From assembly GCA_031763025.1 (NCBI GenBank), contig JASSKH010000016.1:4402001-4466000 (forward strand): a DNA stretch of 64,000 nucleotides, written 5' to 3'. This document shows positions 23,945-33,923 of the stretch, piece by piece. The stretch comes from Macrocystis pyrifera. Taxonomy: Eukaryota; Sar; Phaeophyceae; Laminariales; Laminariaceae. Made by a program: the position numbers and the translations under genes. How positions within the stretch are numbered: position 1 is the first letter of the stretch; every line of letters starts with the position of its first letter. The notes under the pieces are model-generated. The model was not told where the DNA came from, searched no databases, and was given only the letters and a program-made list of their open reading frames with translations.

Positions 23945-25869
23945 CCACAGCAGAAGCAGCAGCAGCAACAACAAGAGTAGCAGAAGCAGTAGTAGTAGCA
24001 GTAGCAGCAGCAGCAGCAACAACAGTGGAAGCAGCAGCAGTAGCAGCAGCAGAAGTAAGAGCAGCAGCAGCAGCATCCGCGGGAATAGAGACCGGGGTAG
24101 GAGCAGAAAGGGATAAAAAAAGACAAGAAGAGGCCAAAGACAAACAGGAGAGAGGGAAAAAACGTTCAAATATAAACGTATCTACTGTACGTACTATCAT
24201 GTCTACTCCGAATAGTTAGTCCACAATTGTCGTACAATACCTGATATTCGATACCGGTATACCAGGTACCTGGTATACATTTGGTTACAGTATTAATGTC
24301 AATACGAACTTTCAATACCTGGCAGTTACGAGCGTATTTTGCGCCTGTGAATACACCCTAAGATAGACAACTAGGTGACCACGAGCTAGATACAGTGGTG
24401 TACCAGTCAGTACCAGTACTTTTTTAAGTCCACCCCGTGACAATCCAAGAACGTGATCTTATCTCTAATACGGTCTGACCTTTGACTACTGAAAAAATGA
24501 TGCTGTAATAATTCCAAGTAGTTTTTTTTTTTCTCGGGACAGGTCGATGCACCCGGTCCCATCTCTACTACCTGGTATGGCCTTGTCCCGGATGGTCTTG
24601 AGATGGGCAAATCAATGTAGTTGCAATGGGCGAGTCTGAGCACATAACAACCACCACACTACCGATACAACACCAACCAACATTACCCCCCCACCACCAC
24701 CACCAACACTACCAGCACCAGCATCAGCACCAACACCAGCACCACCACCACCAACACTAACACCAACACCAACACCAACACCGACACAAACTCTCCGAGA
24801 CCCACCTCGTCGTCGAGAGTGTTGGCGGTGTCTCCCAGATGAAGCTTGAACATGATCGAACGCGCGTCCGGCTCCGGCAGCGGAATGTAGATTCGCTTCT
24901 CGAAACGACGCCGCATGGCCGGGTCCAACTCCCACGGCACGTTCGTAGCCCCTGACATTATCATTATTAATATTACGGGGGATCATAGTAAATAGGACCA
25001 AAATTTGTGGGTACAAGTAGGTAAATATATAGGTTTTTGTGTTTACCGTAGGTCCTATTTACTATGGCCCCCCGTAATAGTATATTAGTTATTGTTGTCA
25101 TTATTATTACTATTTTTGTTGTTTGCTGCGATTGTGGTTACGGTTGTTATTACCGTCAAATCACAATATTATCATCATCATTGTGTTTGTTATTGCTATA
25201 AAAGTAACTCGCATTTAAGCGCATACAGACACGCACATACACCCGTATACAATCACCCGTGCGCATGCACACACATATCATGCACGCACATCCACGCGTA
25301 TATTCTAAATGAGCTAACACCCCGCATCACCCCAATCTCCCCCCTTTCTCTCCCCCCTCCGTCTCGAAAGGGATTCGTGGTCATCAATGGTCAAATGATA
25401 AGGGCAAGCTACAGGTGAGTACGCCATCTCCCACCCCCCGCCCCCACCTTCCCCCAGCCCCTAGCAAATGAGCAACAGAACCGCCCCTTACCAAGCTCCC
25501 CCCACCCGCTCCTCCCTCCCAACCCCCGCCCCGCCCCTTTTTTCTCCAACCACCTGGAGCAAAAAAACATCAACACAATCACGCCTCTTACCAAGGACGA
25601 GAATGCCATCGTGGGTGTTCCCCACCCCCTGCATCTGCACCAGAAACTCCGTCTTGATTCTTCGGGCCGAGTCGTTCTCCCCCTCGGAGCGGCTGCCGCA
25701 CATCGAGTCCACTTCGTCAATGAAAATAATGGACCGCTCGTGCTCGCGCGCCAGCTCGAAAAGGTTCCGCACGAGCTTCTCTGACTCCCCCTGCCACTTG
25801 CTCACCTATCGTAGTAGCAAGGACAAACGGGAGGGGAAAGGGGTTGGTTGTCATCGTCGAGAGAGAAGT

Positions 25870-25905
<36 letters not shown>

Positions 25906-27793
25906 GGGGAGGGGGGTGATCGTAGCCAGTGGACATCTAGGGTTCATCCATCCCCGGGTTTACCATGTGGATATGGATAGGTATTTAGGATACTGCGCTT
26001 GGTGCTGAGATCATCACCCACAGCAGCTGGGGGGGGGGGGGGGGGGGGTGAAGCGCAAAGTATTAGGTGATATACGGGTGGAAATTGTGCAACAGGGGGG
26101 GAGAGGGGTTGTCATTATCGTCGAGCAGGGGGGGTGGGGGGAATATGTGGATATGGGGTGAGTGGGGTGAACAAAGCAAAGGATCAGGTACGTACGTAAG
26201 GTTAGCGGGAGGCGGGTGGGGTTGTTGCCGTCGTTGAGAGGAGTGGGGGGGGGAGAGGATGGTGGGGGGGGGGGGGGTGGCAGGGAGGTGAGGTTGCGTT
26301 AGGTGGGGTGCGGTGGGTGGTGCGGCAAAAAAAAAAGCAGGGCAAGATCAACGAGAGGGGAGGGCTGTTGCCGTCGAAGAGAGGAGTGTGGGGGGTGGGG
26401 TGGGGGGCCGTCGGGGGGGAGGGGGGGAGGGGTACTCGATCGGAGGGAGATGTACTCGATCCCATGCATGGCCGTAGTCGTATGACCATAGAGACCCTCG
26501 CATCCCTACAATGTCGTGACGGAGCATGTCGGGTTTTCACCGACCAGGCTGACATTGCTTTCACCAAGCGCGAAGCGCCGTGAGGTGTCCGGCGAGTCGC
26601 ACGAAGGGTAGCTGCATCCTACTAAGAACTGCTTGGGACGCGGACTTGCATGTGGATGACAGCTTCAATGAGCTAAATTTAATTTCCGGTGTACCCACTT
26701 CCAGAGACAGCAATGGGAGTTTCCGGTGTACCCACTTCCAGAGACAGCAATGGGAGTACTATGTAACTGCCTGAAGAGGCAGAGTATCAAGAAAAAGTAA
26801 AATTTACAAAATTACAGAAATGCATAATTGCCAATTGCTAAATGGCCAAAGTGCAAGATGACACAATTACAGTAGTACACATGAGCAAAAATGCCAAATT
26901 ATCGAAGCGCAAAAAAATTATCAGATTGTCAATTTACGAAAATACGAAACTATCCTGGTACCACATTATAAATTTACAAAAATGCAAAAGTACAAAACTA
27001 GCACAACTCCGAAACACTAAAACCCACAACTCTACGAAAACGAAACAAAATCACAAAATAAAACTAAAAACTACACAAAGTGTGTAAAATCACAAGGCTA
27101 GACTCTTGAAACGTCGGCCACCCCTGTCACCAGATCAAACGAGGATCAAAATTACAACGTTTTCAAAAATACAGAAATACAAGAAAACAGCTCAACTTTA
27201 CAACACCAAAAAAAAAAAAATCCTCAAATATATACCACAAAATCACAGGAATACAGATTTACAAGACTACACCAGATGTGTAAAACTACAACGTCCAGAC
27301 TCTCGACACGCCGGCCATCCCTCTCACCAGATCAGACGAGGATACGGCGAAGAAAACCGCGTCCGATTCCGTCGCGACGGCCTTAGCAAGGTACGATTTT
27401 CCGGTTTCGGGAGGCCCGTAAAGCAAAATACCTTCAAGAACAGAGTAGAGGGCCGAGAGGGGTGTGATTGGGCAGGATGCGTGGGAAGCGGGGGCGGGTA
27501 GGGTGATAAACGCCGGCGTTTGCGAAAAAAAAAAAAAAGTGTGCTGACACGCTTCATTTTCTCATAGCGCAAGGCGCCTTACTCTTCGGTGGATCGTCCT
27601 GATTGGCTGGTTGGTCAGACGGTTGGTCTCCCCGTTGGTTGGTTGTTAGTTTGGTTTGGTTGATTCATAATTTTACATCGTTGGTGTGCCGTCATTCCCC
27701 GCGCATTTGCACGTCGCTCTCCAACCCTCGATGCGGTGTACGTGTACATACATACATCCGCCCCTCCTACTCTCCTTCTGCCTCCCGGCCGCG

Positions 27794-27832
<39 letters not shown>

Positions 27833-30800
27833 CTCGCTCCGCCTCCCATCAGCATCAAGCAAATTCCACCCCAACACTCGCGACAACATCAACCAACGTT
27901 GATTCTTGTAGCTTCTATACGCTTCACAACTACGCCTACGTTTCGGGGGGACATTTCCTCGGAATTAGATTTTGGATGATATCGACCAAGTTAATCCAGC
28001 CAAGCCAAACCAAACCAAGCCAGACCGAACCAAGTCAAGCCAAACCGAATCAAACTAAACCGAACCAGACCAAACAACTAAGTGACACGCAACGCAACAA
28101 CATCAACATCTACCACCCCCGTCCTTTACCGCCGCCACCACCCGCACCACCCGCACCAACCCCCTCAACACCATTACTACCATCGACACCAACGCCATCA
28201 CCAACACTACTACGGGGGACCATAGTTCATAGGACCTACGGTACACACAAACACCCATATATTTCCAAATTTTTACCAACAATATTTGGTCCTGTTTACT
28301 ATGGCCCCCCGTAGTAGAAGCAGCCCCTGTGCCCACCCTGCCAATACCTCTACCTTCCTGTGAAGAGTTGCAAATAACCAAGAACAATACCCATTACACA
28401 CCACCACCACCACCACCACCACTACCATCACCACCATCACCACGCTCACCCCCAGCACGGCCACGACCAACACCCCCGCCACCACTCTATAGCAACAACC
28501 CCGACCCCTCTCCCCTCCTCCCTCACCCTAACCGCTAATCCAAGACCTCCCTCTCCCCGTCAACAGGTGCAACCTAGCCAACTCCCCCCCCCCCCACCAC
28601 CACCAATCGTATCACGTAGTGTGTACATGGTGAGGCACCCACGAGGCAGATACATAGTAAACCCATTGCTGTCTCTGGAAGTGGCCACGCCAGAAATGGA
28701 ATCAATCCATTGATGCTGTCATCCACATGCAAGAAAATCCGCATCACAAGCAGTTCTTAGTAGGATGCAGCTCACCCTTCATGTGACTCGCAAAACACCT
28801 CACGGCGCTTCGCGCTTGGTGCAAGCAATGTCTGTCTGGTCGGTGAAAACCCGACGTGCTCCGTCCCGGCATTGCAGGGATGCGAGAGGCTATGGCAAGT
28901 CTAAAATAACACGGGGCAGTTGACGCCAGCTATCTTCCAATCAAATGGCTGAAATAACGCGAACGGTGGGAGCCATCTTCCAATAAAAAAAGCTGTATTA
29001 ACGGGAACCACGGGAACCACGGGAAATCACGCCGCACACAAACTAGAAGAAGAAAGACGCAGCTCGCAGCTCGCACACCCGCACTCACGCGACGATTGAC
29101 CTTCGATCTCGACATATAATCCACCCACGGTCAACGAGCTTGGTACCGGGCAAGGCCAATGAGTGTAAATTATGGCCTGGGTGGTAAAATTGGAATCCGT
29201 CGTCTAGGGGGCGACAGGTTGGCCGCGGCGTCCTATGCTCTTCGTCAGAGCTTTCAAAAATTTCTGTTTCGGGCCAACGGAGAGGAATCGAGCGTTTTTG
29301 TCGTCTGTTTTTCTACACACCAGCTGCCAAATATGTTTTTAGTAGACGCCTGGCCCACCCACGCCACATATCACCGACCGAGGTGTGAGAACTGTGATAC
29401 TAGTGTGGGTTGGAGCCTCTAACCAGCGCGCTTCATTCAGAGTTCGTGACGTAATCGTTGGGTTTGTCGATCGATGTCAAACCTGAAAAATGGTCTATTT
29501 TTTGCCATCGGAGAGGGGTAGAGATTTTTTGTCGTCTGTCTTCTACAGACCAGTACCAAAATGTTTTTTTATCAGATGCCTGGTCAGCCCACGCCATATA
29601 TCACCGACCGAGGTGTGAGCACTGTGACACTAGGCGTGGTCGGAGACCTTAACCAGCGCATTCCATTCAGATTTTTCATGACGGTGTCGTTGGTTTTGTC
29701 GATCGATGTCTGCCGAGGATTCTCATAAAAGTTGGCTCTAGTCAATGGGAATGACTATACATTGCTCCAGTATCTGCCAGAACAGGGGCTTTACATACAT
29801 TGCGCGGCGCGCAATTAAAGTCCGCCTAAGCTGTCCCGTGGCGTTTAAAATTTGCCAGGGTCTATGGTCATACGACTACGGCCATGCATGATAGATAATG
29901 AGTACACCTCCCCCCCCCCCCCCTACTGTAGGGATGGGAGGGTCTATGGACATATGCCTACGGCCATGCACGATAATGAGTACACACCCCCCCCCCCCCC
30001 CGCCCCCCCTACCCCCAACCCCAACCACCCTCACCCTTCCAAGGTCTCCTCTTCCCCGTGAACAGCTGCGGAAACCGTGCGGGGAGGATGACGGCCTCCT
30101 TGAGCGTGCTCTTAGCCTGCTCCAACCCCGCTACATCGCTCCACTTCACGTTAGGCTTTTCCGACACGATAGCCCCCTCCAGCGCGCCCCGAAGTTTTTT
30201 CTTTTCGTCGTCTCCCGCGTCTTTTTTCTTGTCAGCCGCTGATGCTGTTGCGGCCCCCCTGGTTTTCAACCCCGGAGAAGATGAGGAAATCAGACGAATG
30301 TTGATAGGGTTTATATTTAGCGTCTGAGGTATACGACGTGTTTCGGTTATTAGGGAGGACCATAGTAAATAGGACCAAATATTGTTAGTACAAATAGGGA
30401 AATATATGGTTTTTTGTGTGTACCGTAGGTCCTATTTACTATGGTCCCCGGTAATAGGATGTAGCTGGTATGTTGTAATAATATTTCCGTGGGTCATTTT
30501 TTCCTCGTGAGCCAATTGCAACAGCCCACTCCGGAGCTATTCGAGCCTGTCCTATGACCACAGAAAGCAGTGTGGCGATGAATTAGTGTAAAAACAACAA
30601 TACCAACAACAACAACAATAATAATGGCCAAGTTTCGTACGCCAGATAGCAGCGAGAACACGATCGCTATCAGATATACCAGGTAGCTGATAAGGCTGTA
30701 TGGGAGACAGTAGTATGGTAGCAAAAAGAGCAACGCTGGACTGAGGTGGGATAGCGTAGTCGAGAAAGCATGGAAGGACATACACGGCAGCAAAACCAAG

Positions 30801-32478
30801 AAGATACGCTGTATTTACACAAAATAAAATTGGGGGGGTACAAAACACTAGTAAAAGAAAGGACGGAGAGAAGGGAAGGAATAGCGGTAAGAAAAAAGGT
30901 GAAATAGGAGCACTCAGAGACATGCGGGGGGTCAAGATAAGAGATAGGAATGGAAACGTATTTGCACGGCCCAACGTTTCTGCTGCCGGCCAGAGGTACT
31001 ATTTTCGTTATATTAGTTTGTGGTTTATTTCGCGCGAGCTGGGGCTCACCCTGCGCCCCCGCCGGTCCCCATGCCGTTCTTCGCCGCCGCCTGCTCGTCC
31101 ACTATCTGCTTCAACGTTTCCGCTCGCTTCATGTACCCGTCCACCCGCTTCATGATCGTCGCCTTCGCCATCTGACAACACCATATCATATGCCATAGTC
31201 ATCGATATCGGACGATAATCGAGTTCGATACGATATCGATACATTAATTAAAAAATAAAGCGTCGTGATGGATATCGAGCGAGAATCGCGTTCGATATGA
31301 TATCGACAAATACGTGGTAAAAAAAAGCGTTCGATACGACATCGATATCTATATATTTCAAAGCGTCGATACGATCATCGCTGCCTTCGCCATCTGATAA
31401 CGCCATATCATAGATCAAAGTCATGAATATCGGGCGTTATTAATAATAGAGTTCGATACGATATCGATACAGGAAAAATCAACTCATCGTGATGGATATC
31501 GGAACGAGAAGCAGTTTCGATACGATCGATGATATATCACCACTTCAGTGAAGATGAAGATGAAGACGAGACCGAAAACGAATCAAATGAAGGCGAACGC
31601 CGCGTTCGCCTATTATTACGGGGGGGCATAGTAAATAGGACCTACAATAGTACACACAAAAACCTACATATTTCCTTATTTTTACTCACAATAGTTGGTC
31701 CTAGTTACTATGGTCCCCCCTAAAAATAGGACGCAACTTGTTGTGTTCGTACCAGGTATCAAGTACGTCAGTTACTGGTACGAGCTACACACCAGGTACG
31801 AGTACGTACATACAGCTGTAGTATAGGAGTGCTGATGTGGCAACGGGTAACCAAACAACAAAAGCCAAGAACCAAGAACCTCACGTTTTTACAGTCAAAA
31901 TGTATACTGGTAGTCCAAACTATTATTATTACGGGGGTCCATAGTTAACAGGACCTATGGTATACATAAAAACCTATATATTTACCTAGTTTTATTAAGA
32001 ATATTTGGTCCTATTTACTACGGTCCCCCGAAATAATAGTAACTATTAATACTCGTACAGACATCTAGTTTTATACTGGTACCTACAGCAGCAGCAGCAG
32101 CAGCAGCAGTTAGTTGCTGTAACTGTCTGCTCTGCACCTGAAGGTTTGGAAAGCGTTGGAAAAATGAAATATCGAAGTTCTGCGTTTTGGGCACGTTCTC
32201 GGGGCGGCAAAGCTCCTTTGGGAAACTCCGCATGATTCTTGCAGCCTGCAGCAGCAGGTCGTTGACATTGCATTGAACAGGACACAAGCATTGAATACGA
32301 TACGATAAAAGAGTGCTTGCGGTATCATATAGGATTACCATCAACAGCAGGAAGTCCATTCGTTGAGTGATCATAAACACGACGGATGAAACACATATGA
32401 GAATGACGTGTCAGACACGCCTTGCGGCTGAGGAGCTCGAGGAACGCAAGAAGCCGCACTCAGCGCCTCCGCCGCCAA

Positions 32479-32564
<86 letters not shown>

Positions 32565-32900
32565 TTTGCTGTGTTGCATCTCCCCGTAGGTAAAAATGGG
32601 TAATTCTATTCCGCCGCTCATATTCCATCACGAATACTGTGAATACCTGGTACTGGATACTGAGGGCAGCAGACGATGCTCGCAGTTCCGCAACAATAGC
32701 AAGAAAAGGGCCGGAACAACGCAAAAACGTCCACAGACGGGGCGAGCACCCACCGGGTTTGACTCGTACTTGAGCCCCGTCATGAAGTACTCCAACGACT
32801 TCTTGTACAGCCCCAGGGCAATCTCGTACTCCTGGGCCGTGTCCGCAGCGATCGCGTCCTTGACCGTGTCAATCGCCTTCGGAATGAAGGAATTCTCCAT
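21943..32900 (-). CDS. VPS4: VPS4, AAA ATPase that disassembles ESCRT-III (complete, 9 exons)
   Basis: VPS4 remodels and recycles ESCRT-III filaments in endosome sorting, cytokinesis and membrane repair. Exons on the minus strand: 32900-32754, 31171-31050, 30258-30035, 27431-27328, 25805-25592, 24951-24806, 23893-23786, 22698-22552, 22083-21943. All junctions are GT-AG (exon 8 acceptor is GAAG) and every phase agrees, giving 450 residues, normal for the family. Order: MIT domain (1-75), linker, WSDVAGLE, Walker A GPPETGKS (170-177), pore SKWQGESEK (201-209), Walker B FIDEVD (227-232), arginine-finger RRRF (284-287), C-terminal helix ending FGQEG. Two oddities: Glu173 where AAA proteins normally have Gly, and a CxxC-14-CxxC insert (Cys374/377/392/395) in the beta domain, an exon absent from ordinary VPS4. 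Introns hold MITEs, SINEs, a CTG run and two duplications of exon edges. Confidence 0.96.
22090..22145. repeat. (GGCAA)n pentamer run
   Basis: Imperfect GGCAA repeats on the plus strand beginning 7 bp from the last VPS4 exon. Confidence 0.8.
22796..22880 (-). mobile_element. Family A fragment upstream of VPS4 exon 8
   Basis: In the sense of VPS4 it ends CATGCATGACATGAGTGCAGC plus poly(C), about 100 nt before the exon 8 acceptor at 22,698. A second small fragment abuts at 22,880-22,920. Confidence 0.65.
22990..23345 (-). mobile_element. Family A SINE-like element, near full length
   Basis: Runs from the poly(C) tail (G run at 22,990) to the 5' terminus matching 38,918 (ATCGTATCACG on the minus strand). 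It carries a 14-bp insert at 23,319-23,332 absent from other copies. Confidence 0.75.
23317..23332. repeat. Double scar TA-CAAGG-TA-CCAGG-TA, with a known empty site
   Basis: The other family A copies (28,611 and 38,918, read on the opposite strand) have CACTACGTGATACG without interruption. Here 14 bp are added at the TA, giving two adjacent 5-nt inserts each bounded by TA, one with a C to A change. Confidence 0.7.
23535..23735. repeat. (CCATC/CCATT)n pentamer-like repeat
   Basis: C-rich CCCATCC and CCATACC units, 200 bp, in the VPS4 intron between exons 7 and 8. Confidence 0.8.
23905..24090. repeat. (AGT/AGC)n trinucleotide repeat
   Basis: Pure AGT units then mixed AGC/AGT/AAC units, starting 12 bp upstream of VPS4 exon 7 in the gene's direction. 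Produces poly-Ser and poly-Leu frames only. Confidence 0.85.
24973..25077. mobile_element. TA MITE, copy 6, VPS4 intron
   Basis: TA-flanked; begins 20 bp from the VPS4 exon 6 acceptor. Confidence 0.85.
25357..25418 (+). mobile_element. Family B 3'-end fragment
   Basis: CCGTCTCGAAAGGGATTCG to CAGGTGAGTACG followed by C-rich DNA, inside a VPS4 intron in the antisense direction. Confidence 0.55.
26430..26760 (-). mobile_element. Family A SINE-like element
   Basis: Body with the CATGCATGGCCGTAGTCGTA end near 26,463. The TTCCAGAGACAGCAATGGG segment occurs twice near its 5' part, a 36-bp tandem duplication. Confidence 0.7.
27100..27342. repeat. Tandem duplication covering the VPS4 exon 4 donor
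   Basis: GACTCTTGAAACGTCGGCCA and on to CACCAGATCAAACGAGGATC (27,102-27,150) repeats GACTCTCGACACGCCGGCCA to CACCAGATCAGACGAGGATA (27,299-27,342). The copy includes 16 nt of exon 4 and its donor, changed from GTGAGA to GTGACA. Confidence 0.7.
27985..28080. repeat. (CCAAACCGAA)n-like short repeat
   Basis: CAAGCCAAACCAAACC and CCGAACCAGACC units over 95 bp in a VPS4 intron. Confidence 0.75.
28210..28314. mobile_element. TA MITE, copy 7, VPS4 intron
   Basis: CTACGGGGGACCATAG to GGCCCCCCGTAG, TA on both sides. Confidence 0.85.
28608..28890 (+). mobile_element. Family A element lacking its 3' end
   Basis: Starts at the 5' terminus (ATCGTATCACGTAGTGTG) and stops after GGGATGCGAGAGGCTATGG. The poly(C) end is lost. 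Confidence 0.7.
29255..29715 (+). repeat. Tandem duplication, unit ~235 bp
   Basis: Two units, each ending GTTTTGTCGATCGATGTC (29,463 and 29,698) and sharing TATCACCGACCGAGGTGTGA. They are diverged by roughly a fifth by eye. Confidence 0.8.
29860..29925 (+). mobile_element. Family A 3'-end fragment
   Basis: Truncated copy starting TCTATGGTCATACGAC and ending GAGTACACCT plus poly(C). Confidence 0.7.
29936..30002 (+). mobile_element. Family A 3'-end fragment, tandem with the previous
   Basis: A second truncated terminus directly after the first, again ending GAGTACACAC plus poly(C). Tandem 3' ends suggest repeated priming or template slippage. Confidence 0.65.
30351..30454. mobile_element. 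TA MITE, copy 8, VPS4 intron
   Basis: Slightly diverged ends (TTAGGGAGGACCATAG; GTCCCCGGTAA). Confidence 0.8.
31154..31470. repeat. Tandem duplication covering the VPS4 exon 2 acceptor, with ATCGATATC-rich DNA
   Basis: GCCTTCGCCATCTGACAACA with CCATATCATA and TTCGATACGATATCGATAC (31,160-31,240) recurs at 31,383-31,468. The copy contains the first ~12 nt of exon 2 and its CAG acceptor. Confidence 0.7.
31616..31723. mobile_element. TA MITE, copy 9, VPS4 intron
   Basis: TTACGGGGGGGCATAG to TGGTCCCCCCTAA, in reverse orientation. Confidence 0.8.
31929..32033. mobile_element. TA MITE, copy 10, VPS4 intron
   Basis: TTACGGGGGTCCATAG to CGGTCCCCCGAAA. Very close in sequence to the copy at 43,709, including the GTATACATAAAAACC interior, so the two are likely from the same subfamily burst. 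Confidence 0.8.
32480..32562. repeat. (CTG)n trinucleotide repeat, about 28 units
   Basis: One TTG interruption near the left end. It lies in the first VPS4 intron, read as CAG in the transcript sense. A shorter CAG run is at 32,088-32,110. Confidence 0.9.
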
Positions 32901-33923
32901 GATACTTTCCTTCCCTCCTTACCACGCAACGTTTTTCAACTTCGCGGAATTCGTCGGCAAATTAACGCAGCAGAGCGCGTGCACATCCACGCGCGAGCCT
33001 TGGTAGTCCTGTGTTCGCGGCTGGCTGAGAAGTACAAAGCAAGAAAGAAAAAGAAACCTCAAACACAGCGACAGTGCTCGTGGTTTTACGACTGAGTACA
33101 AACGAGATTTGGGCGAAATGACGAGAAACGCCACTGAAGAATATCGAAACCCTTTTTTGTGAAACCGAATTTTGCGGCGGAAATATCTCCGGTGCGGCGC
33201 GCTATCATCGCCAATTGATCATCGCATCGTATCATAGTATCCTACCAGGTACATGCTCATCCTGTTCACACAGCTACTCGGGCTAGGAGAGAGCTCCGCA
33301 TGGAGATAACTGAGCTTGACTCTGCACAGGGTAAGTACAGTTTTGGAGTACGAGGTATGAAAGATGTGGCGAATTTTGAATATGACAGGAAAACATGGGC
33401 GCTTGCATGTACCTGGTATGCATTATGCATGCATCTTCCACACGAATCGAAGATATATGCGCACACGCGCACACGACTTAGGCGCATATCATACAAGTTG
33501 TACACCAGAGACTATTGGTGGAGCTAGAGAAACAAGGAGTGCGACAAACTGAACAATGCGTCACTCCATCCTGTCGTTGTTGACGCTTCGATACCGTCGC
33601 GTCCACTACTCGTATGTTGGCCGTTGACGACACCGGCATCAAGATATACAGACACGTGCAAATTAAAGAAACAAAATAACCGTAGAACAACTACATTACC
33701 GACAGTAACCGTACATGTCATATCCCTACGAGTATATTTCGCATATACGACGGTTTGGTACAAACATGACGCTCAGTTTCGTATACGTAATACTGTGTTT
33801 GACTCGTCTTCCACGCCTTTTTGTCTTAGACTCTCACCTTCAACTCCTCCCTACTCCGTCGCGCGAACGCTAGCGGCGAGGTGGATATGGGAGTCGCTTT
33901 GGTCCGTCCGACGTCACGCACGA
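32901..33923. promoter_or_regulatory. Divergent intergenic region between VPS4 and the B-box gene
   Basis: About 1 kb separates the two opposite start codons and must hold both promoters. No TATA box or initiator could be assigned with confidence. It contains two TACCWGGTA motifs (33,243 and 33,410). Confidence 0.5.

Noticed and set aside
23646-24200. Poly-Ser, poly-Leu and poly-Cys frames
   Set aside because: Trinucleotide repeat next to VPS4 exon 7; only the exon itself is coding.
33624-33923. Upstream extension of the B-box gene's first exon
   Set aside because: The frame is open but the residues are not coding-like, and MDILDVALFDEP gives a better start.
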